Part shown: positions 54,156-64,000 of the stretch, in pieces
Numbering within the stretch: the first letter of the stretch is position 1
How the letters are laid out: each line of letters starts with the position of its first letter
Assembly: GCA_002631715.1 (NCBI GenBank)
Contig: MRSX01000007.1
Location: 1-64,000, forward strand
Length of the DNA: 64,000 nucleotides
Source: Candidatus Porisulfidus sp. TsSOB
GTDB lineage: Bacteria; Pseudomonadota; Gammaproteobacteria; Poriferisulfidales; Poriferisulfidaceae
Direction of reading: 5' to 3'
The notes under the pieces: model-generated
What the model was told of the DNA's origin: nothing
What the model saw: only the letters and a program-made list of their open reading frames with translations
Databases searched by the model: none
Translations under genes and position numbers: made by a program

Positions 54156-55301
54156 GTGACCCTTTACGCCGTGCGCTGCCTGTCGCCGCAGGGCGCCACC
54201 ATCTCGCTTGCGGTGGATGCGGACAGCCCGGATTCCGCGCGCCGGCACCCGGCGGTCGCCCACCGCCGGGTGCTGTCGGTTCGGCGGCATTGGAAGGAAT
54301 GGCTGGGCCTGCGACGGGTCGATCTCAATGAACAGCGCCTGCTGTTGGCCCAGATGTCCATGCAACTAAGCCGCGGCAGCCTGACACCCGAGGAGCTGGA
54401 CCGGATGGTTGCACAACTCCCAACGCTGCGGCGGAACCGGCACTCCCGAAGTGCTGCGGGATTGGCCGGCCTGGCTCCTGCCGAACTCCTGCTGCATCTC
54501 AACGTGCACCCTTTCGCCGTTGCCCTGTGCCGCGAGGGAGAGCGCCTCGGGAAAGTTCCCGACATGTTGCTGCAGGCGGCGGAGTTCCTGGATCGCCAAC
54601 GGCAAAGCCGGGAGAAACTCCATGTCCCTCTGATGCGCGCCGGCCTGTACATGGTGGCCGCACTCGGCCTGTTCGCCCTTACGCCGTTCTTGTTCCAGAT
54701 GCTGCTCGACCGCCTGTCCAGCCGCGTCGAGATCCAAACAACTCTCGCGACCGACATTTTGATGACCCTGCATGCCCTGCTAACCCGCTATCTGCCTCTG
54801 ACGCTGGGCGCAGTCGCCATATTCACCCTCGCCGGATACCGATTCTGGAGCCGCATTCGGACACTTCCTCCGCTACGCGACATCGATGCCCTGGTGCGTG
54901 GGCAACGTTCTTCCGTACTGCTTGCCGTCCTCGCCCCAGCCTTCCGCAAGGGCGTCCATCTCGCCGACCTGATGCGCTCGCTGCATCCCCTGCTCGGAAA
55001 GCGTGCCAGCCAGTACCTGTACACGCGCCTGCGCACCGGGCACAGTCTTTCGCAGAGCCTGTCCGAGCGCTATTTCAGCCGCACCTTGGCGGTGGGGCTG
55101 TACCGGTTTGAGGATGCGCCGACGGCACAGCTTCCACACTTGTTCTCGGCCATACAGACCAACCTGCACACCGAAATCAGTTGGCATCTGGAACGGACCG
55201 TGCGCTGGACCCGCTGGTTTTACTCGGGGTTGATCCTGACTCTCGTGCTGCTGCTCGTCAAGGGGTTTCTGGTTCCGATCTACTCGATCTCCGTCCAATG
55301 A
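54156..55301 (+). CDS. pilR: Pilus inner-membrane platform protein, PilR/GspF-like
   Basis: A polytopic platform protein that turns ATPase motion into pilin insertion. The GTG at 54156 follows the prepilin stop by 2 bp and gives 381 residues. The GspF-type membrane segments occur near residues 165-185, 212-230 and 355-375 (SGLILTLVLLLVKGFLVPIY). The N-terminal GspF repeat is recognisable (LLAQMSMQLSRGSLTPEEL). It overlaps the next gene by 4 bp. Confidence 0.82.
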   Translation: MTLYAVRCLSPQGATISLAVDADSPDSARRHPAVAHRRVLSVRRHWKEWLGLRRVDLNEQRLLLAQMSMQLSRGSLTPEELDRMVAQLPTLRRNRHSRSAAGLAGLAPAELLLHLNVHPFAVALCREGERLGKVPDMLLQAAEFLDRQRQSREKLHVPLMRAGLYMVAALGLFALTPFLFQMLLDRLSSRVEIQTTLATDILMTLHALLTRYLPLTLGAVAIFTLAGYRFWSRIRTLPPLRDIDALVRGQRSSVLLAVLAPAFRKGVHLADLMRSLHPLLGKRASQYLYTRLRTGHSLSQSLSERYFSRTLAVGLYRFEDAPTAQLPHLFSAIQTNLHTEISWHLERTVRWTRWFYSGLILTLVLLLVKGFLVPIYSISVQ

Positions 55302-55720
55302 AGACCACCGCGCAACAAGGGTTCACCTTGCCGGAAGTGCTGGCTGCACTGGCAATGGTAGGCCTTGCAATTGGCCTAATCGGCTCGTTCGCCAGTGCAC
55401 GCATTGATGCGGGAAAAATCCATGTGAAGCAGGCTGAGAGCCGGTATGTCGCATCGCTGGCCGTCCGCGCACACCGGGACGGCTTGCTCACCGGCGATGT
55501 CGCCACAGCCGCCGACCTGCAAACCGCACTGCCTCACCTCTCGGTTCCGGCCCGGCTGGGCGACGGGCAAATCTACCGGGTCGCGCTCGACGGCGCTGAC
55601 CCTCGCGTTCTGATCGATGGAGAAATTGGAGCCGTGCGAGCCCCCCTTTCGGCCTCGGAAATCCGCATTCCGCTTTGGCGGGCGCGCCGGCTGCGCCAAA
55701 TCCGGCAGGGGACCGAATGA
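55298..55720 (+). CDS. Minor prepilin-like protein 1
   Basis: A 140-residue protein with the prepilin motif QGFTLPEVL and the helix LAALAMVGLAIGLIGSF. The C-terminal part is small and basic (WRARRLRQIRQ). It is probably a minor pilin or initiator. It overlaps pilR and the next prepilin gene by 4 bp. Confidence 0.75.
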   Translation: MKTTAQQGFTLPEVLAALAMVGLAIGLIGSFASARIDAGKIHVKQAESRYVASLAVRAHRDGLLTGDVATAADLQTALPHLSVPARLGDGQIYRVALDGADPRVLIDGEIGAVRAPLSASEIRIPLWRARRLRQIRQGTE

Positions 55721-56592
55721 AGCACTCCCGTTCCAGCCTTTATGCGCACCAATCCGGCTTCAGCCTGCTGGAGCTGGTCATCACTCTGGCGCTGTTCTCG
55801 ATTCTCGCCGGCACCCTGCAACTCTCTGCCACCCGCCGTCTTGTCGATGATCTCGAACGCGACCGCACCGAGCAGGCGGCAGAAGAAATCTACCGGCTAG
55901 CCAATGCGGCGCAGCATTACCTCATAAACGAAGGCGGGTGGCCGTTGGAAATGCTGCTGTGCCAAGGATCGTACGACGAGTTGGACGCACAGGGCCTGCT
56001 GAAGGGTGCGCCCCGACTGTCTCCCTATCTCGATCCCAGTGGAAACCGCACCGGGTATGCGCTGTCCTGCGACTCCAATCACTTCACCATTGCGGCAACC
56101 GCGGAAAATGCCGAACAAGCGGCTGCCCTCGCCCAAAAAGTCCCTGGCGCGTCAGCCTCCGGCATGGTTGTGACCGTGCACTACCCCCGGCCCGCCGGCC
56201 CGCCCGGCACGGGGGGCGCGTTCATGCCGCTGGACGGCTCCGCCAGCCCCACGGCAACCTGGGATCTGGGCAACCAGTATCTGTTCGGTGCCCGCGACGT
56301 GGCCACCGAGACTGGACAAACCCTGCTCAACTCCGTGCAGTTCGCCACCGCAGCCAGCTCTGGCGACCTGATTCGCAAACCGACCTGTCCGAACGGCATG
56401 ACGCCGCGCATCTTCACCGCCCTCAGCCGGGTTTCGTCGCCCAGCGGCCGGGCGCTGCACGGAATCCAGCTGCCGGTAGACGATCTCACCGATTCCTGGA
56501 GGGTGCGGGCGGTCATCACCGGATCCGGGGGCGAGGAAAGCGCCACTTCCGACACGGCCACCATCGCCGTTTTCGTCAAATGCTCATACTGA
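55717..56592 (+). CDS. Large prepilin-like protein (PilV-type tip candidate)
   Basis: A 291-residue prepilin with motif SGFSLLELV and the helix ITLALFSILAGTLQL, then a large beta-rich region with cysteines. It is larger than a normal pilin, like the PilV tip adhesins of type IVb systems. No shufflon-like inverted repeats or recombinase were seen next to it. Confidence 0.72.
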   Translation: MKHSRSSLYAHQSGFSLLELVITLALFSILAGTLQLSATRRLVDDLERDRTEQAAEEIYRLANAAQHYLINEGGWPLEMLLCQGSYDELDAQGLLKGAPRLSPYLDPSGNRTGYALSCDSNHFTIAATAENAEQAAALAQKVPGASASGMVVTVHYPRPAGPPGTGGAFMPLDGSASPTATWDLGNQYLFGARDVATETGQTLLNSVQFATAASSGDLIRKPTCPNGMTPRIFTALSRVSSPSGRALHGIQLPVDDLTDSWRVRAVITGSGGEESATSDTATIAVFVKCSY

Positions 56593-56604
56593 GAGGAAAT
56601 TCCA

Positions 56605-56973
56605 ATGCCGATGAAACTGAACCCTCACCTGCTGCCGATTCTTGTGATTCTGGTCGGCTCAACGGGCGGAGTCTCTGCACAAACACCAGGCTCCACTCCG
56701 CACACCTACGCCAAGTGCACCGAGCTTGGCCTGACCGACTCGGCCTGTCATCGCCAGATCATCGAGGCTGGCGGAACTGTCCGATCAAGCCCGACCTCCA
56801 CCCGGACCGTCGTGCCCCAAAACTTCCGGGGGTGGAACGAACAGGAGCGCTGGTATCGGAAGTACGTGGAGTACGCCAAGCGGGGCCACCACCGGATCAA
56901 GCCGATCGAGGACGTGATCGAACACTATCCAGGTTTCCCCATATCGATTCCATACTATCTGGACTATCCGTAG
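56605..56973 (+). CDS. Secreted protein at the end of the pilus operon
   Basis: A 122-residue exported protein (signal LLPILVILVGSTGGVSA) with two cysteines (YAKCTELGLTDSACH) and an aromatic, basic C-terminal half (WYRKYVEYAKRGHHRIKP). Its ATG lies 12 bp after the preceding stop with an AGAGGAA ribosome site. The function is unknown; its position suggests a pilus accessory. Confidence 0.6.
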   Translation: MPMKLNPHLLPILVILVGSTGGVSAQTPGSTPHTYAKCTELGLTDSACHRQIIEAGGTVRSSPTSTRTVVPQNFRGWNEQERWYRKYVEYAKRGHHRIKPIEDVIEHYPGFPISIPYYLDYP

Positions 56974-57007
56974 GGGGCAGACTCAAAGGTTCATGACATC
57001 AACGGGA

Positions 57008-57036
57008 TTGACAATAGTAATAATACATATTACATT
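57008..57036 (+). promoter_or_regulatory. higBA promoter and palindromic operator
   Basis: TTGACA (57008-57013) and TACATT (57031-57036) are spaced 17 bp. Between and overlapping them, GTAATA-ATACA-TATTAC (57017-57033) is a perfect inverted repeat. This is a likely site for autorepression by HigA. The higB ATG follows 3 bp later, so translation may be leaderless. Confidence 0.6.
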
Positions 57037-57039
57037 CAC

Positions 57040-57318
57040 ATGATCCGGAATTTCAGGAACCGGGCACTCAAGCGGTTTTTCCTGCGTGGAGACCCCAGGC
57101 GCATTCCCGCCGAGCACCGCCAAGCCGTCAGGGATGCGCTCACGCGCCTGAATGCGGCAACGGCTCCCGAAGACCTGGACCTTCCCGGCTTTGCGCTTCA
57201 CCCCCTGAGAGGCGACCATGCAGGGTACTGGGCGATTTCGGTCGGGAGGAATTGGCGAATAGTCTTTCGCTTTGCCGAGGGCGGAGTCGCCGATGTCAAC
57301 TATCTGGACTACCACTAG
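57040..57318 (+). CDS. higB: HigB-type toxin (RelE superfamily)
   Basis: A 92-residue ribosome-dependent mRNA endonuclease toxin. It has the family start [14 protein letters not shown] and the segment [26 protein letters not shown], where the Arg and His residues shape the active site, and it ends VNYLDYH. The toxin precedes the antitoxin, the normal hig order. No ribosome site is visible. Confidence 0.92.
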   Translation: MIRNFRNRALKRFFLRGDPRRIPAEHRQAVRDALTRLNAATAPEDLDLPGFALHPLRGDHAGYWAISVGRNWRIVFRFAEGGVADVNYLDYH

Positions 57319-57332
57319 GAGGAGAAAACCAC

Positions 57333-57629
57333 ATGCTCATGCACAATCCGCCGCATCCCGGGGAATTCATCCGCCGGGTCTGCCTTGATCCCTTGGAATT
57401 GACGGTGACTGAAGCGGCCGAAGGTCTGGGAGTGTCGCGCAATACGTTTTCCATGCTGCTCAACGGCCGCCTCGGGATTTCTCCGGAAATGGCCATTCGC
57501 CTGTCCAAGGGATTCGGCGGGAGCCCGGAGACTTGGCTGCAGCAGCAGATGCAGTACGACCTGTGGCACGCGCTGCAGCGGAAAGGAGAAATCAAGGTGC
57601 GGAAGTTTGGGGTCGTTATGGCCGCCTGA
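57333..57629 (+). CDS. higA: HigA-type antitoxin (XRE HTH)
   Basis: A 98-residue antitoxin with the typical start [20 protein letters not shown] and a Cro/C1 helix-turn-helix ([20 protein letters not shown]). The ATG at 57333 has a strong AGGAGG ribosome site. It neutralises HigB and should repress the operon at the upstream palindrome. Confidence 0.93.
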   Translation: MLMHNPPHPGEFIRRVCLDPLELTVTEAAEGLGVSRNTFSMLLNGRLGISPEMAIRLSKGFGGSPETWLQQQMQYDLWHALQRKGEIKVRKFGVVMAA

Positions 57630-57643
57630 AAACATTTTCGTCC

Positions 57644-58738
57644 TTATACGTTGAAGCGGAAGTGGATGACGTCTGCTTCCCGCACTTCGTAATCCCGACC
57701 TTCCGTGCGGCTCTTGCCCGCCTCCCGGGCACCCGCCTCCCCGCCGCAGGCGACGTAATCTTCATAGGCGATCACATCCGCACAAATAAATCCTTTCTCG
57801 AAATCGGTATGGATTACGCCTGCCGCTTGCGGGGCGTGCATACCCCTGCGAATGGTCCATGCCCTCGCCTCCTTTGGCCCTGCCGTGAAATACGTCATGC
57901 AACCCAGAAGCCGGTAGGCCGCCTCGATCACTCGGTCCAACCCTGGCGCGGATAGACCCAAGTCCGCCAGAAAATCCTCCCGGCTTTCCATGTCCAACCG
58001 GGAAATCTCGGATTCCAGAGCAGCGCAGATCGGAATGACAGCAGTTCCTTTCCCGCGCGCGTATTCTTCCAATGCACGCAGGGAGTCGTTCCCGCTGGAA
58101 AGACCCTCCTCGTCGACATTGGCGATGAACAGAGACGGCTTGGCCGTCAGTAGAAAAAGCGGACTCAACACGCCTCGCTCCGCTTCGCCCAGTCCCTGCT
58201 CACACATCGGGACGCCTTGATCAAGATTTTCGCAGGCTGCCTCCAGCACGGCCTGCGCCGCACGGGCTTCCTTGTCGCCGGTCTTGGCCTGCCGCCGCCA
58301 CTTCTCAAGCGACCGCTCCGCCGTCCCCAAGTCAGCCAGGAGCAATTCCGTCTGGATCGTCTCGCAATCCCGAACCGGGTCGATCGCCCCGTCTACATGG
58401 ACGACATTGTCGTCCGCGAAGCACCGTACGACCTGGGCGATGGCATCCGCCTCGCGAATATGCGCGAGGAACTGGTTGCCGAGCCCCTCGCCTTGCGAAG
58501 CGCCCCGGACCAATCCGGCGATGTCGACGAACTCCACCGCGGCCGGGATTCGCTGCGCCGATCCCGCCAGATCCGCCAAGCGGTCAAGCCGACGGTCCGG
58601 AACCGGCACTACGCCTTGGTTCGGGTCGATCGTGCAGAACGGGTAGTTTTGGGCTGCCGCTTCAGCACAGGTCAGGGCATTGAACAGTGTGGATTTCCCG
58701 ACGTTGGGCAACCCGACGATCCCACACTTGAGGCTCAT
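57644..58738 (-). CDS. ychF: Redox-regulated ATPase/GTPase YchF
   Basis: An Obg-like P-loop ATPase associated with ribosomes. It has GLPNVGKST near residue 9, a DIAGLVRGASQGEGLGN switch region, and a C-terminal TGS-like domain ending in the conserved RDYEVREADVIHFRFNV-type tail. It is 364 residues long. It overlaps pth by 4 bp. Confidence 0.97.
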   Translation of the reverse strand: MSLKCGIVGLPNVGKSTLFNALTCAEAAAQNYPFCTIDPNQGVVPVPDRRLDRLADLAGSAQRIPAAVEFVDIAGLVRGASQGEGLGNQFLAHIREADAIAQVVRCFADDNVVHVDGAIDPVRDCETIQTELLLADLGTAERSLEKWRRQAKTGDKEARAAQAVLEAACENLDQGVPMCEQGLGEAERGVLSPLFLLTAKPSLFIANVDEEGLSSGNDSLRALEEYARGKGTAVIPICAALESEISRLDMESREDFLADLGLSAPGLDRVIEAAYRLLGCMTYFTAGPKEARAWTIRRGMHAPQAAGVIHTDFEKGFICADVIAYEDYVACGGEAGAREAGKSRTEGRDYEVREADVIHFRFNV

Positions 58739-59334
58739 CCGGTCGGACCGTTCGGGTCATGCAGCGCATTCATGATGTTCTGGAAATCCCCTTCGACAAG
58801 ATTCCCAACGTGCTCCAGTACCTGTTGCACCGCCTGATCCACCGCGGCACGGTCCGAACTGGACAGCGGCTTGAGCACGTAGCCCACCACCTCCGAAGCC
58901 CGCCCAGGGTGCCCGACACCGAGTTTCAGGCGCCAGAAATCCTTGCCGAGATGCTGGGAGAGATCGCGGATGCCCTTGTGGCCGCCGTGCCCTCCGGAAA
59001 ATTTCAGTCGTGCCGCACCGTCCGGCAGGTCGATGTCGTCATGCGCGACCAGCAGGGCCGAGGCGGGAATACGAAAGTAGCGGCACGCCGCCGCGATCGT
59101 GGCACCGCTCACATTAACGTAGGAGTTCGGCTTGAACAGGCGAAGCGGATGCCCTTCCACTTCGACTGACGCAGTTTCGCCTTTCAGTTGCCGGGAGGGT
59201 TTCAGGTGCGCACCCAGCCGGTCGGCCAGCGCATCAACCAGCCAGAATCCAGCATTGTGTCGGGTGCGGGCGTATTCCGCACCGGGATTGCCAAGCCCTG
59301 CGATCAACCGGACCGCATCGCCTGATTCCGCCAT
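58735..59334 (-). CDS. pth: Peptidyl-tRNA hydrolase
   Basis: Releases tRNA from prematurely dropped peptidyl-tRNAs. It has N16 and catalytic H26 (GNPGAEYARTRHNAGF), then AHDDIDLP with the catalytic Asp, and FSGGHGGHKGIRDL. It is 199 residues long. It lies between rplY and ychF in the usual order. Confidence 0.97.
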   Translation of the reverse strand: MAESGDAVRLIAGLGNPGAEYARTRHNAGFWLVDALADRLGAHLKPSRQLKGETASVEVEGHPLRLFKPNSYVNVSGATIAAACRYFRIPASALLVAHDDIDLPDGAARLKFSGGHGGHKGIRDLSQHLGKDFWRLKLGVGHPGRASEVVGYVLKPLSSSDRAAVDQAVQQVLEHVGNLVEGDFQNIMNALHDPNGPTG

Positions 59335-59348
59335 TGACCCGGTTCCGA

Positions 59349-60056
59349 TCAGGACTCTTCTTCAGCAGAATCCGCGTCTTTCTCTTCAGCCTCGGCTGCC
59401 TGCGCCTCGGCCTCTTCACCCTCTTCGCCCTCAGGCTCTTCGACCGCGACTTCTTCTTCCTCTATCTCCTCGCGCCGGACATGGATGGTGGCCACGGGAT
59501 GATCGTGTCCGTGCGACAGCTCGACCAGTTCCAAGCCTTCCGGGATCGCCAAGTCGGAAAGATGGACCAGTTCGCCGATATGCAACTCGGAAATGTCGAC
59601 TTCGATGAATTCCGGAAGATCGGAAGGCAGGCAGGAAACCTCCACTTCCGTCATCAGGTGGCTGATCAGGCCGCTTTGCTCCTTGACGCCGGGCGCGATG
59701 TCTTCGCCCTTGAAATGCAGCGGGATCGTCATCTTGATCTTCGCGTCCTTGCTGATGCGTTGCAGGTCGATATGCAGCAGCACATCCGAACGGACCGGAT
59801 GGCGCTGAACGCTGCGCAGGATGACTTGTTCCTTTTCTCTCTTGCCTTTCAGCTTCAGGTTCAGGACGTGCGAGTAAAAGGCCTCATGCTCCAGATGGCG
59901 GGATACTTCAAGACCCGACAAGGTGATCGGAACGGCATCGCCCCCCGCACCATAGACTACGCCGGGCAGTTGCCCTGCACGCCGCATCCTCCGCATCGCG
60001 CTGGTTCCGGTCTCCTTGCGCGGCTCTGCGGACAGGTTAAAGTCGATTTCGCTCAT
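59349..60056 (-). CDS. rplY: 50S ribosomal protein L25, long (CTC) form
   Basis: A 5S-rRNA-binding protein. ATG 60056 (MSEIDFNLSAEPRKETGTSAMRR) gives 235 residues; an upstream codon would add an unrelated 14. An L25 domain is followed by the TL5/CTC C-terminal domain and a very acidic tail (residues about 190-235, mostly Glu and Ala). It has an AGAGGGG ribosome site. Confidence 0.95.
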   Translation of the reverse strand: MSEIDFNLSAEPRKETGTSAMRRMRRAGQLPGVVYGAGGDAVPITLSGLEVSRHLEHEAFYSHVLNLKLKGKREKEQVILRSVQRHPVRSDVLLHIDLQRISKDAKIKMTIPLHFKGEDIAPGVKEQSGLISHLMTEVEVSCLPSDLPEFIEVDISELHIGELVHLSDLAIPEGLELVELSHGHDHPVATIHVRREEIEEEEVAVEEPEGEEGEEAEAQAAEAEEKDADSAEEES

Positions 60057-60242
60057 GGTCGGGTTCGCCCCTCTGTCGTCGGGGGCGCGTATTATCAACT
60101 CAAATGCCTTTTAGGGCAAGCACCGCAAGAGTCTCTTGCGATACGAAACGCACCGCTCTCGTCCGGAAATTTGCTTGAATTTGTGAGCCCGCAGGGCTCA
60201 TGGTATTCTTTGCCACATCGTCTCGGGAGGAGGGAAACCTAC

Positions 60243-60668
60243 ATGGCAAAAAGAATTTTGGGCTTGGCGCTGATTGCCATGGCTGTCACAGTCGCGTTCC
60301 ACACGGTGGTCGAGCCGCTGTACCACGTTTCCGAACCGGGGCAGCCCTACAGCCCCTTCTGGGAGACACTCGATCCGTTTATGGTACTGGCATGGGTGGC
60401 GGGCACCGTCTTCGCGTACCTGCGCAAACGTGCCGTCGACCGCGAGGGTGGCGAAACGGTTACCCGGGAGTACCTGGCCGCCAACGTGCTTTTCTACGGC
60501 TTTCTGGCCGTCGGCATCCTGCTGCTCTGGAGCTACTTCAGCCTGTTGAACCCAAGTTATGCGCCTACGGGTCCCGATGCGACAACCGTCATCTGGATGC
60601 TGATCGACGCGACCCTACCGCTACTGCTTGGGGCGGCGGGCGCAAACCTGCTGCGAGGGCGGGAGTAG
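60243..60668 (+). CDS. Four-helix membrane protein of unknown function
   Basis: A 141-residue protein from ATG 60243 with a GGAGGGAAACC ribosome site. It has four predicted membrane segments (about 4-20, 46-62, 83-104, 117-135). No family was recognised by eye. It is divergent from rplY. A perfect CGCAAGA/TCTTGCG palindrome lies in the gap at 60124-60140. Confidence 0.7.
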   Translation: MAKRILGLALIAMAVTVAFHTVVEPLYHVSEPGQPYSPFWETLDPFMVLAWVAGTVFAYLRKRAVDREGGETVTREYLAANVLFYGFLAVGILLLWSYFSLLNPSYAPTGPDATTVIWMLIDATLPLLLGAAGANLLRGRE

Positions 60669-60806
60669 GCGCGTCCAAGGGTCTTTGGAAAAGCATCAGT
60701 CTCGACGTTTTAGGCAACCCTGTACGCCGAACCAGACCGGCCGCTAGGTCGTGGGCACTTATAGCCGCAGCCGGCATCTCCAAGATGCCTGGAGTCCTGC
60801 AACTGA

Positions 60807-63140
<2,334 letters not shown>

Positions 63141-63153
63141 TCTCGGAGAATAA

Positions 63154-63190
63154 GGGGGGCGTTTCAGATCGAAACGCCCCCCTTTCCTTT
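63154..63190 (+). terminator. Rho-independent terminator of katG
   Basis: GGGGGGCGTTTC and GAAACGCCCCCC form a perfect 12-bp stem with a 5-nt loop, followed by TTTCCTTTTT, 13 bp after the katG stop. Confidence 0.93.
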
Positions 63191-63344
63191 TTAAGCTCGG
63201 GATTTTCGGTTCGGGCCAGAGTGGACGAACCCGTCAGTATCTAAATCCGCCACGGATCAGAGCCTGTGCACAATTCTATGTGCTAGACTTTCTTAGTCCT
63301 ATAATTTCCACAGCCCGTTGATTTCCCTAGGGAGGAACTTCAAG

Positions 63345-64000
63345 ATGAAAGCCGGGGTTCAGAAAATCAACCCAGTCGCATTTTGTTTCCTCATACTGAC
63401 CGTCGTCGGTCTCAATGCGCATCCGGCCTTGGCGCAAACGAATGAAGCCTGCCCACTGCCTCCCGGCGTAACTCCTATCGCTGATCCAAGTGTGACCGCG
63501 CAACAGGTGGAAGGTGGCGCCAGCCTCCAAACCTTTATGCAAGACGCGAGAACAGCTTTCAAGGCTGCGGTTGCTGCAACAAATCCTCGGGCGACAGGGC
63601 TCCATTTTGGATGCGTTATCAGGCAAGAAGGGGGGCCTTGGCGTTCCGGTTCTACTTACCTGGTGCAACTGGCACCAAACGGCAGGGTGTTCCTTCACGC
63701 GAAGAACATGGCGTTGTCGGGCAACCTCCTGAATCGTGGGATTTTTGCAGCAATTCTTACTTCGCTGGGAGTCAACCCTCAGAGCACCACCTACCTAACC
63801 GACTTGAGCGGAAAAGCTAATGATACGCCCGTCTCATTCAATGCGGGCCCAGGGCGTTCCGGCTATGCCAGCGCCTACGTGGGGACCAGGGGTCCGATCA
63901 TACTGCTCGCCGGATTCGACCTCAACGCATCCCACTTGGCCCCCGAACCAATCGATCACGGCGATCCGACCATTCGCGCCCAAGACGTGGTGGACCGCAG
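63345..64000 (+). CDS. Secreted protein, possibly Cache-like sensor domain (3' end beyond window)
   Basis: Starts at ATG 63345 with a GGAGGAACTT ribosome site and stays open to the window end (218 codons seen). Its signal peptide is cut near HPALA-QT. The mature part (FMQDARTAFKAAVAATNP, then FGCVIRQEGGPWRSGSTYLV, VFLHAKNMAL) resembles extracytoplasmic Cache/PAS-like sensor segments, so it may be a periplasmic sensor or the start of a larger protein. A TATAAT lies at 63300-63305. Confidence 0.65.
   Translation, partial: MKAGVQKINPVAFCFLILTVVGLNAHPALAQTNEACPLPPGVTPIADPSVTAQQVEGGASLQTFMQDARTAFKAAVAATNPRATGLHFGCVIRQEGGPWRSGSTYLVQLAPNGRVFLHAKNMALSGNLLNRGIFAAILTSLGVNPQSTTYLTDLSGKANDTPVSFNAGPGRSGYASAYVGTRGPIILLAGFDLNASHLAPEPIDHGDPTIRAQDVVDR

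Noticed and set aside
55717-56592. Shufflon at the PilV-like gene
   Set aside because: No recombinase gene and no repeated inverted sequences were seen at its 3' end, and the downstream gene is not an alternative C-terminus.

Overview
The window looks like a chromosomal stretch of a GC-rich gammaproteobacterium. The clues are the gene order tig-clpP-clpX-lon-hupB-tRNA-ppiD, the rplY-pth-ychF cluster, a sulfur-oxidiser-type ATP sulfurylase (sat), and Leu, Val and Asp tRNAs with encoded CCA ends. Sat without cysDN, together with a large urea-uptake and urease operon, suggests a sulfur-oxidising, urea-using, possibly marine or host-associated organism. That lifestyle is an inference; the taxonomy was not tested.

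Layout. 1-9.3 kb: a repeat-rich autotransporter (5' end at the window edge), a Bcp/PrxQ peroxiredoxin, an AI-2E-type permease coupled to a LysR regulator, proS, and clpB behind a recognisable sigma-32 promoter. 9.4-11 kb: sat and a small membrane protein. 11.1-21.9 kb: one long plus-strand block urtABCDE-ureDABCEFG. It has many 1-14 bp stop/start overlaps and ends in an unannotated 52-residue exported or membrane peptide. 22-28.6 kb: a small coiled-coil/TM protein and a four-gene peptide ABC importer on the minus strand. 28.7-33.9 kb: fabI, an amidohydrolase lipoprotein, a dicarboxylate/glutamate symporter and ppiD. 33.9-40.4 kb: tRNAs, hupB, lon, clpX, clpP, tig. 40.5-42.1 kb: a hendecad-repeat coiled-coil membrane protein and a CPBP intramembrane protease.

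42,166-47,811 is the most unusual part. It is a complete 5.6-kb IS1595-family transposon with 23-bp terminal inverted repeats (22/23 identical) and a perfect 8-bp target duplication GATAAAAA. Besides one transposase it carries twelve small passenger genes, most predicted to be exported, lipidated or membrane-bound. It also carries a complete leucine-type (class II, long variable arm) tRNA whose anticodon is CTC, which would read the glutamate codon GAG. Its passengers diverge from a central 478-bp regulatory gap.

47.9-57 kb: a compact type IVb-like pilus operon (PilL, secretin PilN, PilO-like, PilP, ATPase PilQ, PilR, three prepilins and a secreted end protein), followed by a HigBA toxin-antitoxin pair with a palindromic operator. 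57.6-60.1 kb: ychF, pth, rplY. 60.2-64 kb: a membrane protein, katG with a palindromic promoter and a strong terminator, and a secreted protein cut by the window end.

How it fits together: the housekeeping core (protein quality control, translation, fatty acid synthesis) is interleaved with nitrogen scavenging (urea to ammonia and CO2), sulfur energy metabolism, peroxide defence (Bcp, KatG) and surface or mobile accessory modules (autotransporter, pilus, transposon cargo).
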